Shown here in pieces: positions 25,509 through 34,321 of a stretch of 44,274 nucleotides of DNA. Position 1 is the first letter of the stretch; each line of letters begins with the position of its first letter. The notes under the pieces are model-generated. The model was given only the letters and a program-made list of their open reading frames with translations. It was not told where the DNA came from and made no database searches. A program made the translations under genes and the position numbers. The stretch comes from Deltaproteobacteria bacterium (GTDB lineage: Bacteria; Desulfobacterota; GWC2-55-46; S146-80), in contig WGFJ01000012.1 in the NCBI GenBank assembly GCA_015492305.1, forward strand, positions 1 to 44,274. The letters are read 5' to 3'.

Positions 25509-26912
25509 ATGAAACTTGCCACCCTCCTGCAGGACCACAAAAGACCCCAGACCCTCCACAAGGTCTTGATAGTAGACGACGAACCAGGGGTAAGGGCCTC
25601 CCTTGCGGTGATCCTGGAAGAGGAAGGCATCGGCTTCTATGAGGCCCCGAGCGGTGCAAGGGCCGTAGAGATCTTCCAGGAGACAAGGCCTTCGGTGGTG
25701 CTCCTTGACCTTGTCATGCCGGGGATGGACGGGATGGAAACGATGGAAAGGCTCAAGGAGATCGATCCAGAGATCCCCATCATAATCATCACCGGCCACG
25801 GGGATGTCCCCACAGCGGTGGATGCCATAAAGCGGGGTGCCTATGAGTTCCTCCAGAAGCCCATAAACATCGAGGAGTTCAAGATCACCCTGAAGAGGGC
25901 CATAGAGAAACTGGAACTGGAAAGGGAGGTAAAGAGGCTCCATTCCCATGTGGAGACCTCCATAGAGGGGATGATGGGAAGGAGCGAGGCCATCAAGAAG
26001 GTGATAGAACAGATCCAGCGGATTGCATGGAGCGACCTCTCCGTCATGATCCAGGGCGAGACAGGGACAGGCAAGACCCTTGTTGCCAGCATCATCCACA
26101 ACCTCAGCAATCGATCAAGGGGCCCCTTTGTGAAGGTGGACATAGGGGCCATCCCGGAGACACTGGTCGAGAGCGAACTCTTCGGATACGAAAAGGGGGC
26201 CTTTACAGGGGCAGCAAAGAGGAAAAAGGGCCTCTTCGAGTCCGCCCATGGCGGCACCATCTTCATAGATGAACTGGAAAACATGTCCACCTATGTCCAG
26301 AGCAAGCTCCTCCATGTTGTGGAGGAGAAGAGGATCTATCCCCTTGGTGCGACCCGGCCGGTGGAGGTGGATGTAAGGATCATTGCAGCCACAAATGAGG
26401 ACATAAAAAGGAATGTGAAGGAGAAGCGCCTGAGGGAGGACCTCTTCTTCCGCCTCAGTGAGTTCATCATCACCCTCCCTCCCCTGAGGGAGAGGATTGA
26501 GGATATACCCTTCCTGGCCCAGAGGTTCCTCATGGAGGCAGGGGAGGAACTCAACAAGCAGGTGAGGGGCATATCGAAGGAGGCCATGGACCGTCTCATG
26601 AAATACCCATGGCCTGGCAATGTGAGGGAACTCAGGAACATAGTGAGGAAGGCGGTCCTCCTTGCCGATGGTGAGGTGATAAGACCGGAATCCATAGAGT
26701 TCCTCTTTGGAGACAGCCAGGATGATGTAATAGACTCCCCCCTCATGCCCCTCAAGGAACTATCCACCATAGCCGCCAAGAAGGCAGAGAAGCGCGCCAT
26801 AAAGAAGGCCCTGGAGATGACAAAGGGCAACAAGTCCAGGGCAGCGGCAATCCTCCAGATCGACTACAAGACACTCCTCACAAAGATAAAGGAGTTCGGA
26901 CTCCAGCCATAG
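25509..26912 (+). CDS. Sigma54-dependent response regulator (NtrC family)
   Basis: A 467-residue transcription activator: receiver domain (about 17-130; D23/D24, phosphoacceptor D67, lysine K117), AAA+ sigma54-interaction domain (about 152-385; Walker A GETGTGKT at 183-190, GAFTGA at 230-235, Walker B IFIDELENM) and a C-terminal Fis-type HTH (about 418-465). The GAFTGA loop shows it can contact sigma54 holoenzyme. No histidine kinase is adjacent. It is followed by two perfect palindromes and a sigma54 promoter driving the chemosensory operon, so it is very likely that operon's activator. The ATG has no good ribosome site; TATACT at 25477-25482 could be its -10 box. Confidence 0.93.
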   Translation: MKLATLLQDHKRPQTLHKVLIVDDEPGVRASLAVILEEEGIGFYEAPSGARAVEIFQETRPSVVLLDLVMPGMDGMETMERLKEIDPEIPIIIITGHGDVPTAVDAIKRGAYEFLQKPINIEEFKITLKRAIEKLELEREVKRLHSHVETSIEGMMGRSEAIKKVIEQIQRIAWSDLSVMIQGETGTGKTLVASIIHNLSNRSRGPFVKVDIGAIPETLVESELFGYEKGAFTGAAKRKKGLFESAHGGTIFIDELENMSTYVQSKLLHVVEEKRIYPLGATRPVEVDVRIIAATNEDIKRNVKEKRLREDLFFRLSEFIITLPPLRERIEDIPFLAQRFLMEAGEELNKQVRGISKEAMDRLMKYPWPGNVRELRNIVRKAVLLADGEVIRPESIEFLFGDSQDDVIDSPLMPLKELSTIAAKKAEKRAIKKALEMTKGNKSRAAAILQIDYKTLLTKIKEFGLQP

Positions 26913-26932
26913 CTATGGAAATCGTTCCATAG
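26913..26932. promoter_or_regulatory. Palindromic activator site 1 (probable sigma54 enhancer)
   Basis: CTATGGAA and TTCCATAG flank a 4-bp ATCG centre, a perfect 8-4-8 palindrome. It begins on the base after the activator's stop codon, about 108 bp upstream of the predicted sigma54 start point. There is no T-run, so a terminator is unlikely. Confidence 0.75.
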
Positions 26933-26933
26933 G

Positions 26934-26953
26934 TTATGGAATCCCTTCCATAA
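26934..26953. promoter_or_regulatory. Palindromic activator site 2 (probable sigma54 enhancer)
   Basis: TTATGGAA and TTCCATAA flank TCCC, a second perfect 8-4-8 palindrome with the same TATGGAA-N4-TTCCATA core as site 1. The centres are 21 bp apart, two helical turns, placing both on the same DNA face about 87 and 108 bp upstream of the start point. Confidence 0.75.
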
Positions 26954-27004
26954 TCCCCTCCACACCCCCTCCCTCAAGATGACGATACAACAGGATCTTC
27001 ATCT

Positions 27005-27020
27005 TGGCACCTTCCTTGCA
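27005..27020 (+). promoter_or_regulatory. Sigma54 (-24/-12) promoter of the chemosensory operon
   Basis: TGGCAC (27005-27010), 5 bp, TTGCA (27016-27020) matches the TGGCAC-N5-TTGCA consensus completely, with the invariant GG and GC 12 bp apart. Transcription should start near 27031, followed by GGGAGGTAAGG and the STAS gene ATG at 27062. Confidence 0.85.
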
Positions 27021-27061
27021 TAAGAGCCGTTGGGATCTATGAGGCAACAGGGAGGTAAGGG

Positions 27062-27304
27062 ATGAAGATAGGTAAGGAACTGACCATCTATCGAGTGGGA
27101 GAGATCTGCAGAGTCCTTAGAGAGGAGCTGAGGGATTATGAGACAGTGGTGGTCGATGCAACGGAGGTGGAAGAGATAGACACGGCAGGGACCCAGCTCC
27201 TCCTTGCCCTCAAGAAGGCATGTTGCACCCGGAGGAAAGGACTGGATCTCAGGCTCTCCGAGAGGGTAAAGGGGTTCCTCTCCTCCATCGGGGTTGAGCT
27301 ATGA
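27062..27304 (+). CDS. STAS-domain protein without the usual phosphorylation site
   Basis: An 80-residue STAS (anti-sigma antagonist-like) domain. The diagnostic loop reads [17 protein letters not shown]; in SpoIIAA-type proteins this is DSSG with the second serine phosphorylated. Here the equivalent residue is Ala42, so control by a serine kinase is unlikely and the domain probably acts as a binding module. DTAG/DSAG-type STAS proteins occur in chemosensory and lipid-transport loci. It is the first gene of the sigma54-driven operon and overlaps the next receptor gene as ATGA, suggesting it works with that receptor. Confidence 0.85.
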   Translation: MKIGKELTIYRVGEICRVLREELRDYETVVVDATEVEEIDTAGTQLLLALKKACCTRRKGLDLRLSERVKGFLSSIGVEL

Positions 27305-28461
27305 AGGTATGGCAGAGACCAATGGCCAGGATCCTCGCACCTCTGCTTCTGCCCGTCCTTCCCGCCTTTATCTCCAGCCCGACCCTGAGGATACCCCTCA
27401 CCCTCTTTCTCTACCTGGTGGCCGGTGTCATCACCTATAGCATCGTCAAAAGGAGCCTCCAGGCCGCAGAGAACATGGAGGCAGAGATCAGGAAGGAGGA
27501 GATCTCCAGCTTCGAAGAGATCATAGAACCCATTGCAAGGTCCCTCCAGGAGAAGACGCGGCTTATCCCTGTCTTCACCAGCCAGCTCAGCGAGGTCATA
27601 CAGCAGACAGAGTCTGCCGCCCTGAACATAGGGGAGAGGTTCATGCACATCGTGGAGGAGGCAAGGGCCCAGTCCAAGAAGGCATCAGAGACCTTTACAG
27701 GCTTTGCAGGTGATGGAAAGGGCAACAATGCCCTTCTGGACCTCAGCAAGAAGACCCTTGCAGAGGTGATAGAGAGCCTTAAGGAGATAGCCCATGTCAC
27801 CAGACAGACCCTGAGCGATATGGAGATCATCATAAGGGATGCGGAGAACATAAAGAGCATCGTCAACGAGATGGAGTACATTGCGGAGCAGACAAACCTC
27901 CTTGCCCTCAATGCAGCCATAGAGGCATCAAGGGCCGGGGAGTACGGCAGGGGCTTCAACATCGTGGCCGAAGAGGTGAGGAAGCTCTCGGACAGGTCAA
28001 ACAGGGCCGCCGAGGAGATAGGCCAGCTCATAACCAAGGTGGAGGACGACATAAAGGGTATCTACACAAGGACCCAGAAGAGTGCACAGGACAGCAACAG
28101 GAGGTCCTCAGAGGCAGAAGGCATCGTGGAGGAAACGCTGAGGAAGATAGATGAGGCCATGCACGATGCCAACAGACGCCTCGATGAGCTTGCAGAGGGC
28201 ACAGAGTCCCTTGCAAAGAATATAAGCAGCATAGTCGTGTCTCTCCAGTTCCAGGACATTACCCGCCAGAAGATAGAGCATGTGATAGAACCCCTCAACA
28301 CATTCAAGGAGGAACTGGAAAGGGTGGTGGCAGGTCTCAGGGGTATGAAGGAGAGGATCCATGGCCTTGAAGGGTCTGCCGGGAAGGAGTGGCTTGAGGA
28401 CCTGTACACCATGGAGGAGGAAAGGGATGTGATGAGGAAGGTTCTGAAGGTCGTAAAATGA
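27301..28461 (+). CDS. Methyl-accepting chemotaxis protein without a periplasmic sensor domain
   Basis: A 386-residue receptor. Two closely spaced N-terminal helices (about 8-26 and 30-50) form a membrane anchor with only a few residues between them; there is no ligand-binding domain and no clear HAMP. The long coiled-coil cytoplasmic part has the receptor hairpin tip [20 protein letters not shown], where CheA and CheW dock. The C-terminal region contains [14 protein letters not shown]. Signal must come through the membrane helices, the cytoplasmic region or a partner such as the STAS protein whose stop codon overlaps its start. Confidence 0.93.
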   Translation: MKVWQRPMARILAPLLLPVLPAFISSPTLRIPLTLFLYLVAGVITYSIVKRSLQAAENMEAEIRKEEISSFEEIIEPIARSLQEKTRLIPVFTSQLSEVIQQTESAALNIGERFMHIVEEARAQSKKASETFTGFAGDGKGNNALLDLSKKTLAEVIESLKEIAHVTRQTLSDMEIIIRDAENIKSIVNEMEYIAEQTNLLALNAAIEASRAGEYGRGFNIVAEEVRKLSDRSNRAAEEIGQLITKVEDDIKGIYTRTQKSAQDSNRRSSEAEGIVEETLRKIDEAMHDANRRLDELAEGTESLAKNISSIVVSLQFQDITRQKIEHVIEPLNTFKEELERVVAGLRGMKERIHGLEGSAGKEWLEDLYTMEEERDVMRKVLKVVK

Positions 28462-28479
28462 AGAGAAGGGAGGGATAGC

Positions 28480-28845
28480 ATGTCAAAGACGGTCCTGATA
28501 GTGGATGACTCGGTCTCCATGAGACAGATGGTCTCCTTCACCCTAAGGGATGCGGGGTATGAGATCGTGGAGGCCATCAACGGAAGGGATGCCCTCAGCA
28601 AGCTCAAGGGCAACAGGATAGACATGATCATAACGGACCTCAACATGCCCGAGATGGATGGCATCGAGTTCATAAAGCAATTGAGGGCCTGTGCGGAGAT
28701 GAGGTTCACCCCTGTGGTGATGCTCACAACAGAGTCCCAGGAGGCAAAGAAGGAGGAAGGGAGAAGGGCCGGGGCCAGTGGGTGGATCGTCAAACCCTTC
28801 ACCCCGGAGCAACTCGTAGGGGTGGTAAAGAAGTTCGTGAGGTAG
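28480..28845 (+). CDS. cheY: Chemotaxis response regulator CheY
   Basis: A 121-residue single receiver domain with D9/D10, phosphoacceptor D53 (ITDLNMPEMDG), T83 and K105, all canonical. The start MSKTVLIVDDSVSMRQMV and the end WIVKPFTPEQL are typical of chemosensory CheY. It would be phosphorylated by the CheA encoded next and act on a flagellar or pilus motor, or on another output. No flagellar or pilus gene lies in this window, so the output is unknown. CheA starts 4 bp after its stop. Confidence 0.94.
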   Translation: MSKTVLIVDDSVSMRQMVSFTLRDAGYEIVEAINGRDALSKLKGNRIDMIITDLNMPEMDGIEFIKQLRACAEMRFTPVVMLTTESQEAKKEEGRRAGASGWIVKPFTPEQLVGVVKKFVR

Positions 28846-28849
28846 TGCC

Positions 28850-30883
28850 GTGGATATGGAGAAACTGGTCAGGATCTTCATCGATGAGGCCCTTGAGAGG
28901 ATCCTTGAGCTGGAGGAGGGCCTCCTTGAGATCGAAAAACACCCTGACAACAGGGAACTGATCAACCTTGTCTTCAGGGCAGCCCACACCATAAAGGGCT
29001 CCAGCGGCACCATAGGCCTCACGGAGATCTCAAAGTTTACCCATTCCATGGAAGAGGTCCTTGATATGCTGCGGGAAGACACCCTGTCCCCGGACAGGGA
29101 GACGATCAATACCCTCCTCAAGGCCACAGATGCCCTGAAGGAGATGGTGGAGAGCCTGGCAGAGGGAAGGACCTTTGACTACTCCAGATGTAACGACATT
29201 GTAGGGAGACTGGAGGAACTGAAGAACAGGGGGAAGGTGAGGGAGTTCAAGATCCTCTTCGCACCCTCCCCGGAGCTCTTCAAGAGGGGGATAGAGCCAT
29301 CCATGATCATGGAGAACCTGAGGGAGATGGGGGAGATCCTCGAGATGAGGGCCTCCCCTGAAAGGGTCCCTCCCATTGAAGAGCTGGACCCTGAAGAGCT
29401 CTACCTGGGGTGGGAGATCCTCTTCAGGACAGACAGGGATGAGGCCGGTATAAGGGAGGCCTTTGAGTTCGTTGAGGATGGCAGCGAGATCAAGGTACTG
29501 CCCGTAACAGAGGGAGAAAAGGAGACCCCCTTCCTCGGTGAGATGCTTGTAAAGGAGGGGGTGGTGGACCCCAGGGATGTGGATGAGGCCCTCAAGTCCC
29601 AGCAGAGGCTTGGAGACATCCTCTTGAAGCAGGGCAAGGTGACCCAGGAGGAACTGGAGAAGGTCGTTGCAAAGCAGAGGGATAAAAAGACCGATTCCTT
29701 CAAGAAGTCCATCACCTCCACCATCCGGGTGGACCTCAAAAAGCTCGATCACCTCGTAAACATCGTTGGTGAGATGGTGATCATCCACTCCATGCTCCAG
29801 GAGGCCATAAACAACAACGGTGCCTCAACCAGGCTCGATGTGCTCTTCGGACAGCTCCAGAGGATAGGGAGGGAGATACAGGAAGGGGTCATGTCCCTCA
29901 GGATGCTGCCGGTAGGGGAGGTCTTCCACAGGTTCAACAGGCTTGTGAGGGAGCTCTCAGAGACAAGGAACAAGGAGATAGAGCTCGTCGTAACCGGGGA
30001 AGAGACGGAACTGGATAAAGGGGTCCTTGAGAAGATCACCGATCCCCTTGTCCACCTCATACGCAATGCAATAGACCACGGCATAGAGGAAAGGGAGGAG
30101 AGGCTGGAGAAGGGCAAACCACCGAAGGGCAGGATCCACCTCAGTGCCTTCCAGATGGGGGATTCCGTATTCATAGAGGTGGAGGATGACGGACGTGGCC
30201 TTGACAGGGAGAAGATCCTGAAAAAGGCCTGCCAGTCAGGGCTTGTCACCGATCCTTCAAACCTCACAGATGAGCAGATCTACGGACTCATATTCCAGCC
30301 AGGGTTCTCAACGGCCGAGAAGGTGACCGACATATCCGGCCGTGGTGTGGGCATGGATGTGGTCAAGAAGAACATCGAGTCCCTCAACGGAAAGGTCTTC
30401 ATCCGGAGCAAGCCCAATGCAGGCACAACCGTATCCATAAAGCTCCCCCTGACCCTTGCCATCATAGATGGCCTCACCGTAAGTGTGGGGGATGAGGTCT
30501 TCGTCATCCCCATCTCATCCGTCGTGGAGTCACTGCGACCGGAGAAGGAGAATGTGAAGACCCTGAATGAGAAGGGAGAGGTCGTGAAGGTGAGGGAAGA
30601 CTACATACCCCTTGTGAGGCTCCATGAACTGCTCGATATCCCGGCAAGGAAGACCGATCCATCAGAGGCCATTGTGGTGGTTACATCCCATGAGGTGAAG
30701 AGATACGGGCTCCTTGTGGACGACCTTATAGGTGAGCAGCAGGTGGTGATAAAGAACCTTGGAGAGGCGATGCCGAAGATCCAGGGCATAGCAGGTGGCA
30801 CTGTCCTTGGAGACGGGAGGGTGGCACTGGTTCTGGACATCTCCGGGATCGTGGAGGTTGCCACATCCCAGACACTGCAATAA
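28850..30883 (+). CDS. cheA: Chemotaxis histidine kinase CheA with tandem MshEN-like repeats
   Basis: A 677-residue kinase. The HPt domain carries phosphoacceptor H46 (AAHTIKGSS). A P2-like region (about 130-220) follows. Residues 228-251 and 253-276 are two 24-residue repeats of the form xLGxxLxxxGxVxxxxVxxxxxxQ, recalling the cyclic-di-GMP-binding MshEN motif. Then come the dimerisation helices (about 285-350), the ATPase (HLIRNAIDHG at 402-411, EDDGRGL, GRGVGMDVV at 497-505) and a CheW-like domain (about 540-670). Start is GTG at 28850, 7 bp after GAGG; ATG at 28856 is possible. It autophosphorylates under receptor control and passes phosphate to CheY and CheB. Confidence 0.94.
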   Translation: MDMEKLVRIFIDEALERILELEEGLLEIEKHPDNRELINLVFRAAHTIKGSSGTIGLTEISKFTHSMEEVLDMLREDTLSPDRETINTLLKATDALKEMVESLAEGRTFDYSRCNDIVGRLEELKNRGKVREFKILFAPSPELFKRGIEPSMIMENLREMGEILEMRASPERVPPIEELDPEELYLGWEILFRTDRDEAGIREAFEFVEDGSEIKVLPVTEGEKETPFLGEMLVKEGVVDPRDVDEALKSQQRLGDILLKQGKVTQEELEKVVAKQRDKKTDSFKKSITSTIRVDLKKLDHLVNIVGEMVIIHSMLQEAINNNGASTRLDVLFGQLQRIGREIQEGVMSLRMLPVGEVFHRFNRLVRELSETRNKEIELVVTGEETELDKGVLEKITDPLVHLIRNAIDHGIEEREERLEKGKPPKGRIHLSAFQMGDSVFIEVEDDGRGLDREKILKKACQSGLVTDPSNLTDEQIYGLIFQPGFSTAEKVTDISGRGVGMDVVKKNIESLNGKVFIRSKPNAGTTVSIKLPLTLAIIDGLTVSVGDEVFVIPISSVVESLRPEKENVKTLNEKGEVVKVREDYIPLVRLHELLDIPARKTDPSEAIVVVTSHEVKRYGLLVDDLIGEQQVVIKNLGEAMPKIQGIAGGTVLGDGRVALVLDISGIVEVATSQTLQ

Positions 30884-30893
30884 GGAGGTCTCT

Positions 30894-31382
30894 ATGACAG
30901 CAACAGAAAAAGACCATGGAGAGGAGAAAGAGCAGTTCGTGACCTTTTACCTCAACAAGGAGGTATACGCCATAGAGGCGCTCCGTGTCCAGGAGATCAT
31001 CGAATTGCCGGGTATCACAAAGGTCCCCCACCTTCCGGAGTTCCTCAAGGGGGTCATCAACCTGAGGGGGACAATAGTGCCTGTGGTGGACCTGAAGCTG
31101 AAGTTCGGCATGCGCTCTGAAGGCTACAAGAAACACACCTGCGTCATAGTGACAGAGTTCTCAGGAGGGGTAATGGGCCTTATTGTAGATGCGGTGGCCG
31201 ATGTCCTTCCCCTCTCGGAAAGGGGGATCTCGGCACCACCCTCCTTTGGAACCAGGATAAGGACGGAGTTCATCAAGGGCATGGGCAGGTTCAACAACGA
31301 CCTTGTAATCATCCTGGACATCGAAAAGGTGCTCACCTCTGAAGAGGCATCAGCCCTCTCGGAGGCGGTCTCCCAACCCTAA
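30894..31382 (+). CDS. cheW: Chemotaxis coupling protein CheW
   Basis: A 162-residue CheW-like domain protein that links receptors to CheA. Motifs are [20 protein letters not shown], the [21 protein letters not shown] stretch and [11 protein letters not shown]. The open frame extends into cheA, but the ATG at 30894 has an AAGGAGGT ribosome site just after the cheA stop and is clearly the start. The N-terminal 12 residues are charged and probably flexible. Confidence 0.94.
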   Translation: MTATEKDHGEEKEQFVTFYLNKEVYAIEALRVQEIIELPGITKVPHLPEFLKGVINLRGTIVPVVDLKLKFGMRSEGYKKHTCVIVTEFSGGVMGLIVDAVADVLPLSERGISAPPSFGTRIRTEFIKGMGRFNNDLVIILDIEKVLTSEEASALSEAVSQP

Positions 31383-31399
31383 CCCCTGGAGGTGTTACC

Positions 31400-32995
31400 A
31401 TGGATATGAAGATAGGCACACTCCTCAAAGGCATAGCAACCATCCTCCTCATCTTTGCCCTGGCCAATACTGCGGTGGTCTACTACCAGCTCAACAAGAT
31501 GGTAAACGACGGCAGGGTGGTCAACTACTCAGGGATAGTGAGGGGTGCCACCCAGAGGCTTGTGAAACTGGAGATGGCAGGGCACAAGGCAGACGGGCTT
31601 GTGGCAAAGCTCGACAAGATCATCAACGGCCTCATCAACGGTGACGAGGAGCTGAAGCTGCCCAAGGCTGTGGACAACAGGTACCTCACCAAGATGGAGG
31701 ATGTCAAGGAAGGCTGGAAGGAGCTGAAGAAGACCATCATGGAGGCAAGGAAGGACCCTGCCCTCAGGCAGAAGCTCTTCGATGAAAGCGAGAACTACTT
31801 CAAGCTGACCAATGCCGCTGTCTTCGCTGCCCAGGACTTTTCAGAAGGGAATGTGACCAGGCTCAAGACCATCCAGATAGTCCTCTTCCTCCTGAACCTT
31901 GTTGTACTTGTGGCCATCTGGATAATCAGCCAGAAGAAGATCGCCTCACCCCTCATGGACCTTTCCCAGAGGATAAAGGCCCTTGCCGGAGGGGACCTCA
32001 CCGTGGATATCCCCTACTGCAGCAAGAATGAGATCGGCGTGATAGGGTGCGAGCTCCAGAAGATGGTAAAGAGGATAAGGGATGTTATCACCCAGACAAA
32101 GGAGGCATCCAATCAGGTCTCGGTGGCCTCTGATCAGCTATCGGATGCCACCCAGAACTTCTCCCAGAGGGTCACCGAACAGGCGGCCTCCATAGAGGAG
32201 GTATCCTCCACCATGGAGGAGATGGCCGCTTCCACGAGGCAGACCGCTGAGAATGCAAGGGAGGCAAACAAGCTTGCCCAGAACACGAACGACCTTGCAG
32301 ACTCGGGTTCACGGGTGATGGAAGAGACCATAAAGGCCATGGACGAGATAAACAAGGCATCCGGGAAGATAGCCAACATCTCCAATGTGATAGAGGAGAT
32401 AGCCTTCCAGACAAACCTCCTTGCCCTCAACGCAGCCGTTGAGGCAGCACGGGCAGGGGAACACGGCAAGGGCTTTGGCGTGGTGGCTTCTGAGATAAGG
32501 AACCTCGCCCAGAGGACCACTGAATCGGCAAAGGAGATAACAGCCCTCATAGAGGACAGCGTGGAGAAGACGGGAAGGGGCGTTCAGCTGGCGGAGGAAC
32601 TGGGCAAGAAGCTCGTTGAGATCGGGACAGGGGTAAAGAAGGTGGCAGGTCTCATGGATGAGATAGCGGCAGCAGCGGGTGAACAGGCCTCCGGGATAAA
32701 CCAGGTGAACACCGCCATATCCCAAATGGAACAGGCAACCCAGCAGAACGCATCCCTCGTGGAGGAGACAGCGGCATCGGCAGAGGAGCTGGCAGCCCAG
32801 GCCAGGGAACTCATGAATCTCATAGCCTTCTTCAAGGTTGCAGAGAAGGCGGAGGCAGAAAAGGGCAACGGGAAATGGCTTGAAAGGGAGGGGGAAAAGG
32901 CCCCAGCCCCCCATCCACCCTACGAGGGGAAGGGGCTGGAAGGGCCTTCATCAACCATGGAGGTAAGGGGAAATGGAGAGTTTGAGGAGTTTTAG
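31400..32995 (+). CDS. Methyl-accepting chemotaxis protein with PilJ/NarX-like sensor and C-terminal CheR-tether motif
   Basis: A 531-residue receptor: helix 1 (about 8-28), a periplasmic helical sensor (about 30-150) whose [17 protein letters not shown] segment resembles the PilJ/NarX N-terminal (type IV pilus MCP) domain, helix 2 (about 155-175), HAMP (about 177-230) and a signalling domain with the tip [20 protein letters not shown] proline/glycine-rich linker of about 40 residues ends in EFEEF (527-531), which fits the x-aromatic-x-x-aromatic pentapeptide that tethers CheR/CheB in other bacteria. The stop lies 23 bp inside cheR, so the pentapeptide codons overlap the cheR start. Confidence 0.93.
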   Translation: MDMKIGTLLKGIATILLIFALANTAVVYYQLNKMVNDGRVVNYSGIVRGATQRLVKLEMAGHKADGLVAKLDKIINGLINGDEELKLPKAVDNRYLTKMEDVKEGWKELKKTIMEARKDPALRQKLFDESENYFKLTNAAVFAAQDFSEGNVTRLKTIQIVLFLLNLVVLVAIWIISQKKIASPLMDLSQRIKALAGGDLTVDIPYCSKNEIGVIGCELQKMVKRIRDVITQTKEASNQVSVASDQLSDATQNFSQRVTEQAASIEEVSSTMEEMAASTRQTAENAREANKLAQNTNDLADSGSRVMEETIKAMDEINKASGKIANISNVIEEIAFQTNLLALNAAVEAARAGEHGKGFGVVASEIRNLAQRTTESAKEITALIEDSVEKTGRGVQLAEELGKKLVEIGTGVKKVAGLMDEIAAAAGEQASGINQVNTAISQMEQATQQNASLVEETAASAEELAAQARELMNLIAFFKVAEKAEAEKGNGKWLEREGEKAPAPHPPYEGKGLEGPSSTMEVRGNGEFEEF

Positions 32996-33827
32996 CCTTG
33001 AACCCGAACTCAGCGATGAGGTCTTTGCCCTCTTCTCCAACCTCATCTACAGGACCTCCGGTATCAGGCTGGGCCTGCAGAAGAAGGGGCTCCTCATCTC
33101 GAGGCTCTCAAGGAGGCTCCTTGCCCTCAGGATAAACAGCTTCTACAACTACTTCAAGAGGGTAAGGGAAAACGAGGACGAACTGGCCTGGATGCTCGAC
33201 TGCATCTCCACAAATACCACCAAGTTCTTCAGGGAGTGCCACCACTTCGAGTACCTCAGGGGCAGCATAATCCCCGAACTCATCCGATCAAAGCCTGACA
33301 GGACCATCAGGGTCTGGAGTGCAGGGTGTTCAACCGGTGAGGAGCCCTACTCCATAGCCATAACCATCTTCGAGGCCCTGAGGGACGAAGGACTCTCGCC
33401 CATGGGATGGGATATAAAGATCCTTGCCACAGACATATCCAACAGGGTCCTTCAGATAGGCAAGAGGGGGGTATACGAGATGGATCAACTACCCCCTGCC
33501 CTGCCCCAGGATGTCCTGACCCGGTACTTCCTCAAGGGGGTGGGAAGGAACGAAGGCAAGGTAAAGGTTAAGGACCCCTTGAGGGAGGTGGTGAGGTTTG
33601 GAAGGCTCAACCTCAAGGACCCCACCTACCCCTTCAGGAAGAGGTTTGACATCATCTTCTGCAGGAATGTGATGATCTACTTCGATGAGGAGATGAAAAG
33701 GCATGTCATATCCAACCTCCGCCATCACCTGGCCGAGTCCGGCTATCTCTTCCTCGGCCATTCAGAGACCATATTCGGCGATGGTGGCTTTGTCCCGGTC
33801 TCCACAACGGTCTACCGGAAGGTATGA
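32973..33827 (+). CDS. cheR: Chemotaxis protein methyltransferase CheR
   Basis: A 284-residue SAM-dependent methyltransferase that methylates receptor glutamates. It has the N-terminal helical CheR domain (about 8-75), the TNTTKFFRE start of the catalytic domain, SAM-binding [14 protein letters not shown], and [12 protein letters not shown]. The beta-subdomain contains [13 protein letters not shown], a glycine-rich loop similar to enterobacterial CheR that binds the receptor pentapeptide; this matches the EFEEF tail of the adjacent receptor. ATG overlaps the receptor gene by 23 bp; GGAGGTAAGGGG precedes it. Confidence 0.95.
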   Translation: MESLRSFSLEPELSDEVFALFSNLIYRTSGIRLGLQKKGLLISRLSRRLLALRINSFYNYFKRVRENEDELAWMLDCISTNTTKFFRECHHFEYLRGSIIPELIRSKPDRTIRVWSAGCSTGEEPYSIAITIFEALRDEGLSPMGWDIKILATDISNRVLQIGKRGVYEMDQLPPALPQDVLTRYFLKGVGRNEGKVKVKDPLREVVRFGRLNLKDPTYPFRKRFDIIFCRNVMIYFDEEMKRHVISNLRHHLAESGYLFLGHSETIFGDGGFVPVSTTVYRKV

Positions 33828-34321
33828 AGAGGATCATCCTCAACATAGGTGACATCGTTGTTTCAAGGAGGCCAGCCATCCTTGAAACCATACTGGGACC
33901 GTGTGTGGCCGTGTGTCTCTGGGACAGAAAAAGGAAGATAGGGGGGATGAACCACTTCATGCTGCCAAGGACGGTGACAGGTATGGAGAATGCCGGCTAT
34001 GGAGGGCTGGAATCGACAGAGAGGCTCATAGAGGCCCTCCTTGGGATAGGTGCCTGCCTTAAAGACCTGAAGGCCAAGGTATTCGGCGGGGCATTGAGAT
34101 CGGGCCTCATAATGGGGAGGGCCCTTGGAAGGGAGAATGCAGCGGTGGCAAAGGAGGTCCTCAGGGCATACAGGATCCCCATCGTGGGTGAGTTGACCAG
34201 CCACGACCACAGCATGAGGATCCTCTTCCACTCCGACACGGGAAAGACCCTTGTGAAGAGGGTAAGGTGGGAGGATGTAGGGGGACCCAGCCTTAAGGGA
34301 TGGCTTCTGGAGGAGAGATGA
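33824..34321 (+). CDS. cheD: Chemoreceptor glutamine deamidase CheD
   Basis: A 165-residue deamidase that converts specific receptor glutamines to glutamates. The catalytic cysteine C27 (LGPCVAVCLWD) and histidine H44 (GGMNHFMLP) are present, along with FGGAL and RKVSHH-equivalent segments. No cheC is visible, so the CheC-CheD adaptation loop known from Bacillus is incomplete here. The ATG overlaps the cheR stop, and the cheB start overlaps the cheD stop. Confidence 0.94.
   Translation: MKRIILNIGDIVVSRRPAILETILGPCVAVCLWDRKRKIGGMNHFMLPRTVTGMENAGYGGLESTERLIEALLGIGACLKDLKAKVFGGALRSGLIMGRALGRENAAVAKEVLRAYRIPIVGELTSHDHSMRILFHSDTGKTLVKRVRWEDVGGPSLKGWLLEER

Noticed and set aside
26913-26953. Palindromes as a terminator for the NtrC-type regulator
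   Set aside because: Stems are AT-rich, both halves repeat at 21-bp spacing and no T-run follows; operator geometry fits better.
30797-30812. Second sigma54-like box (TGGCAC-N5-TTGG) near the end of cheA
   Set aside because: The -12 element lacks the essential GC, and it lies within conserved coding sequence.
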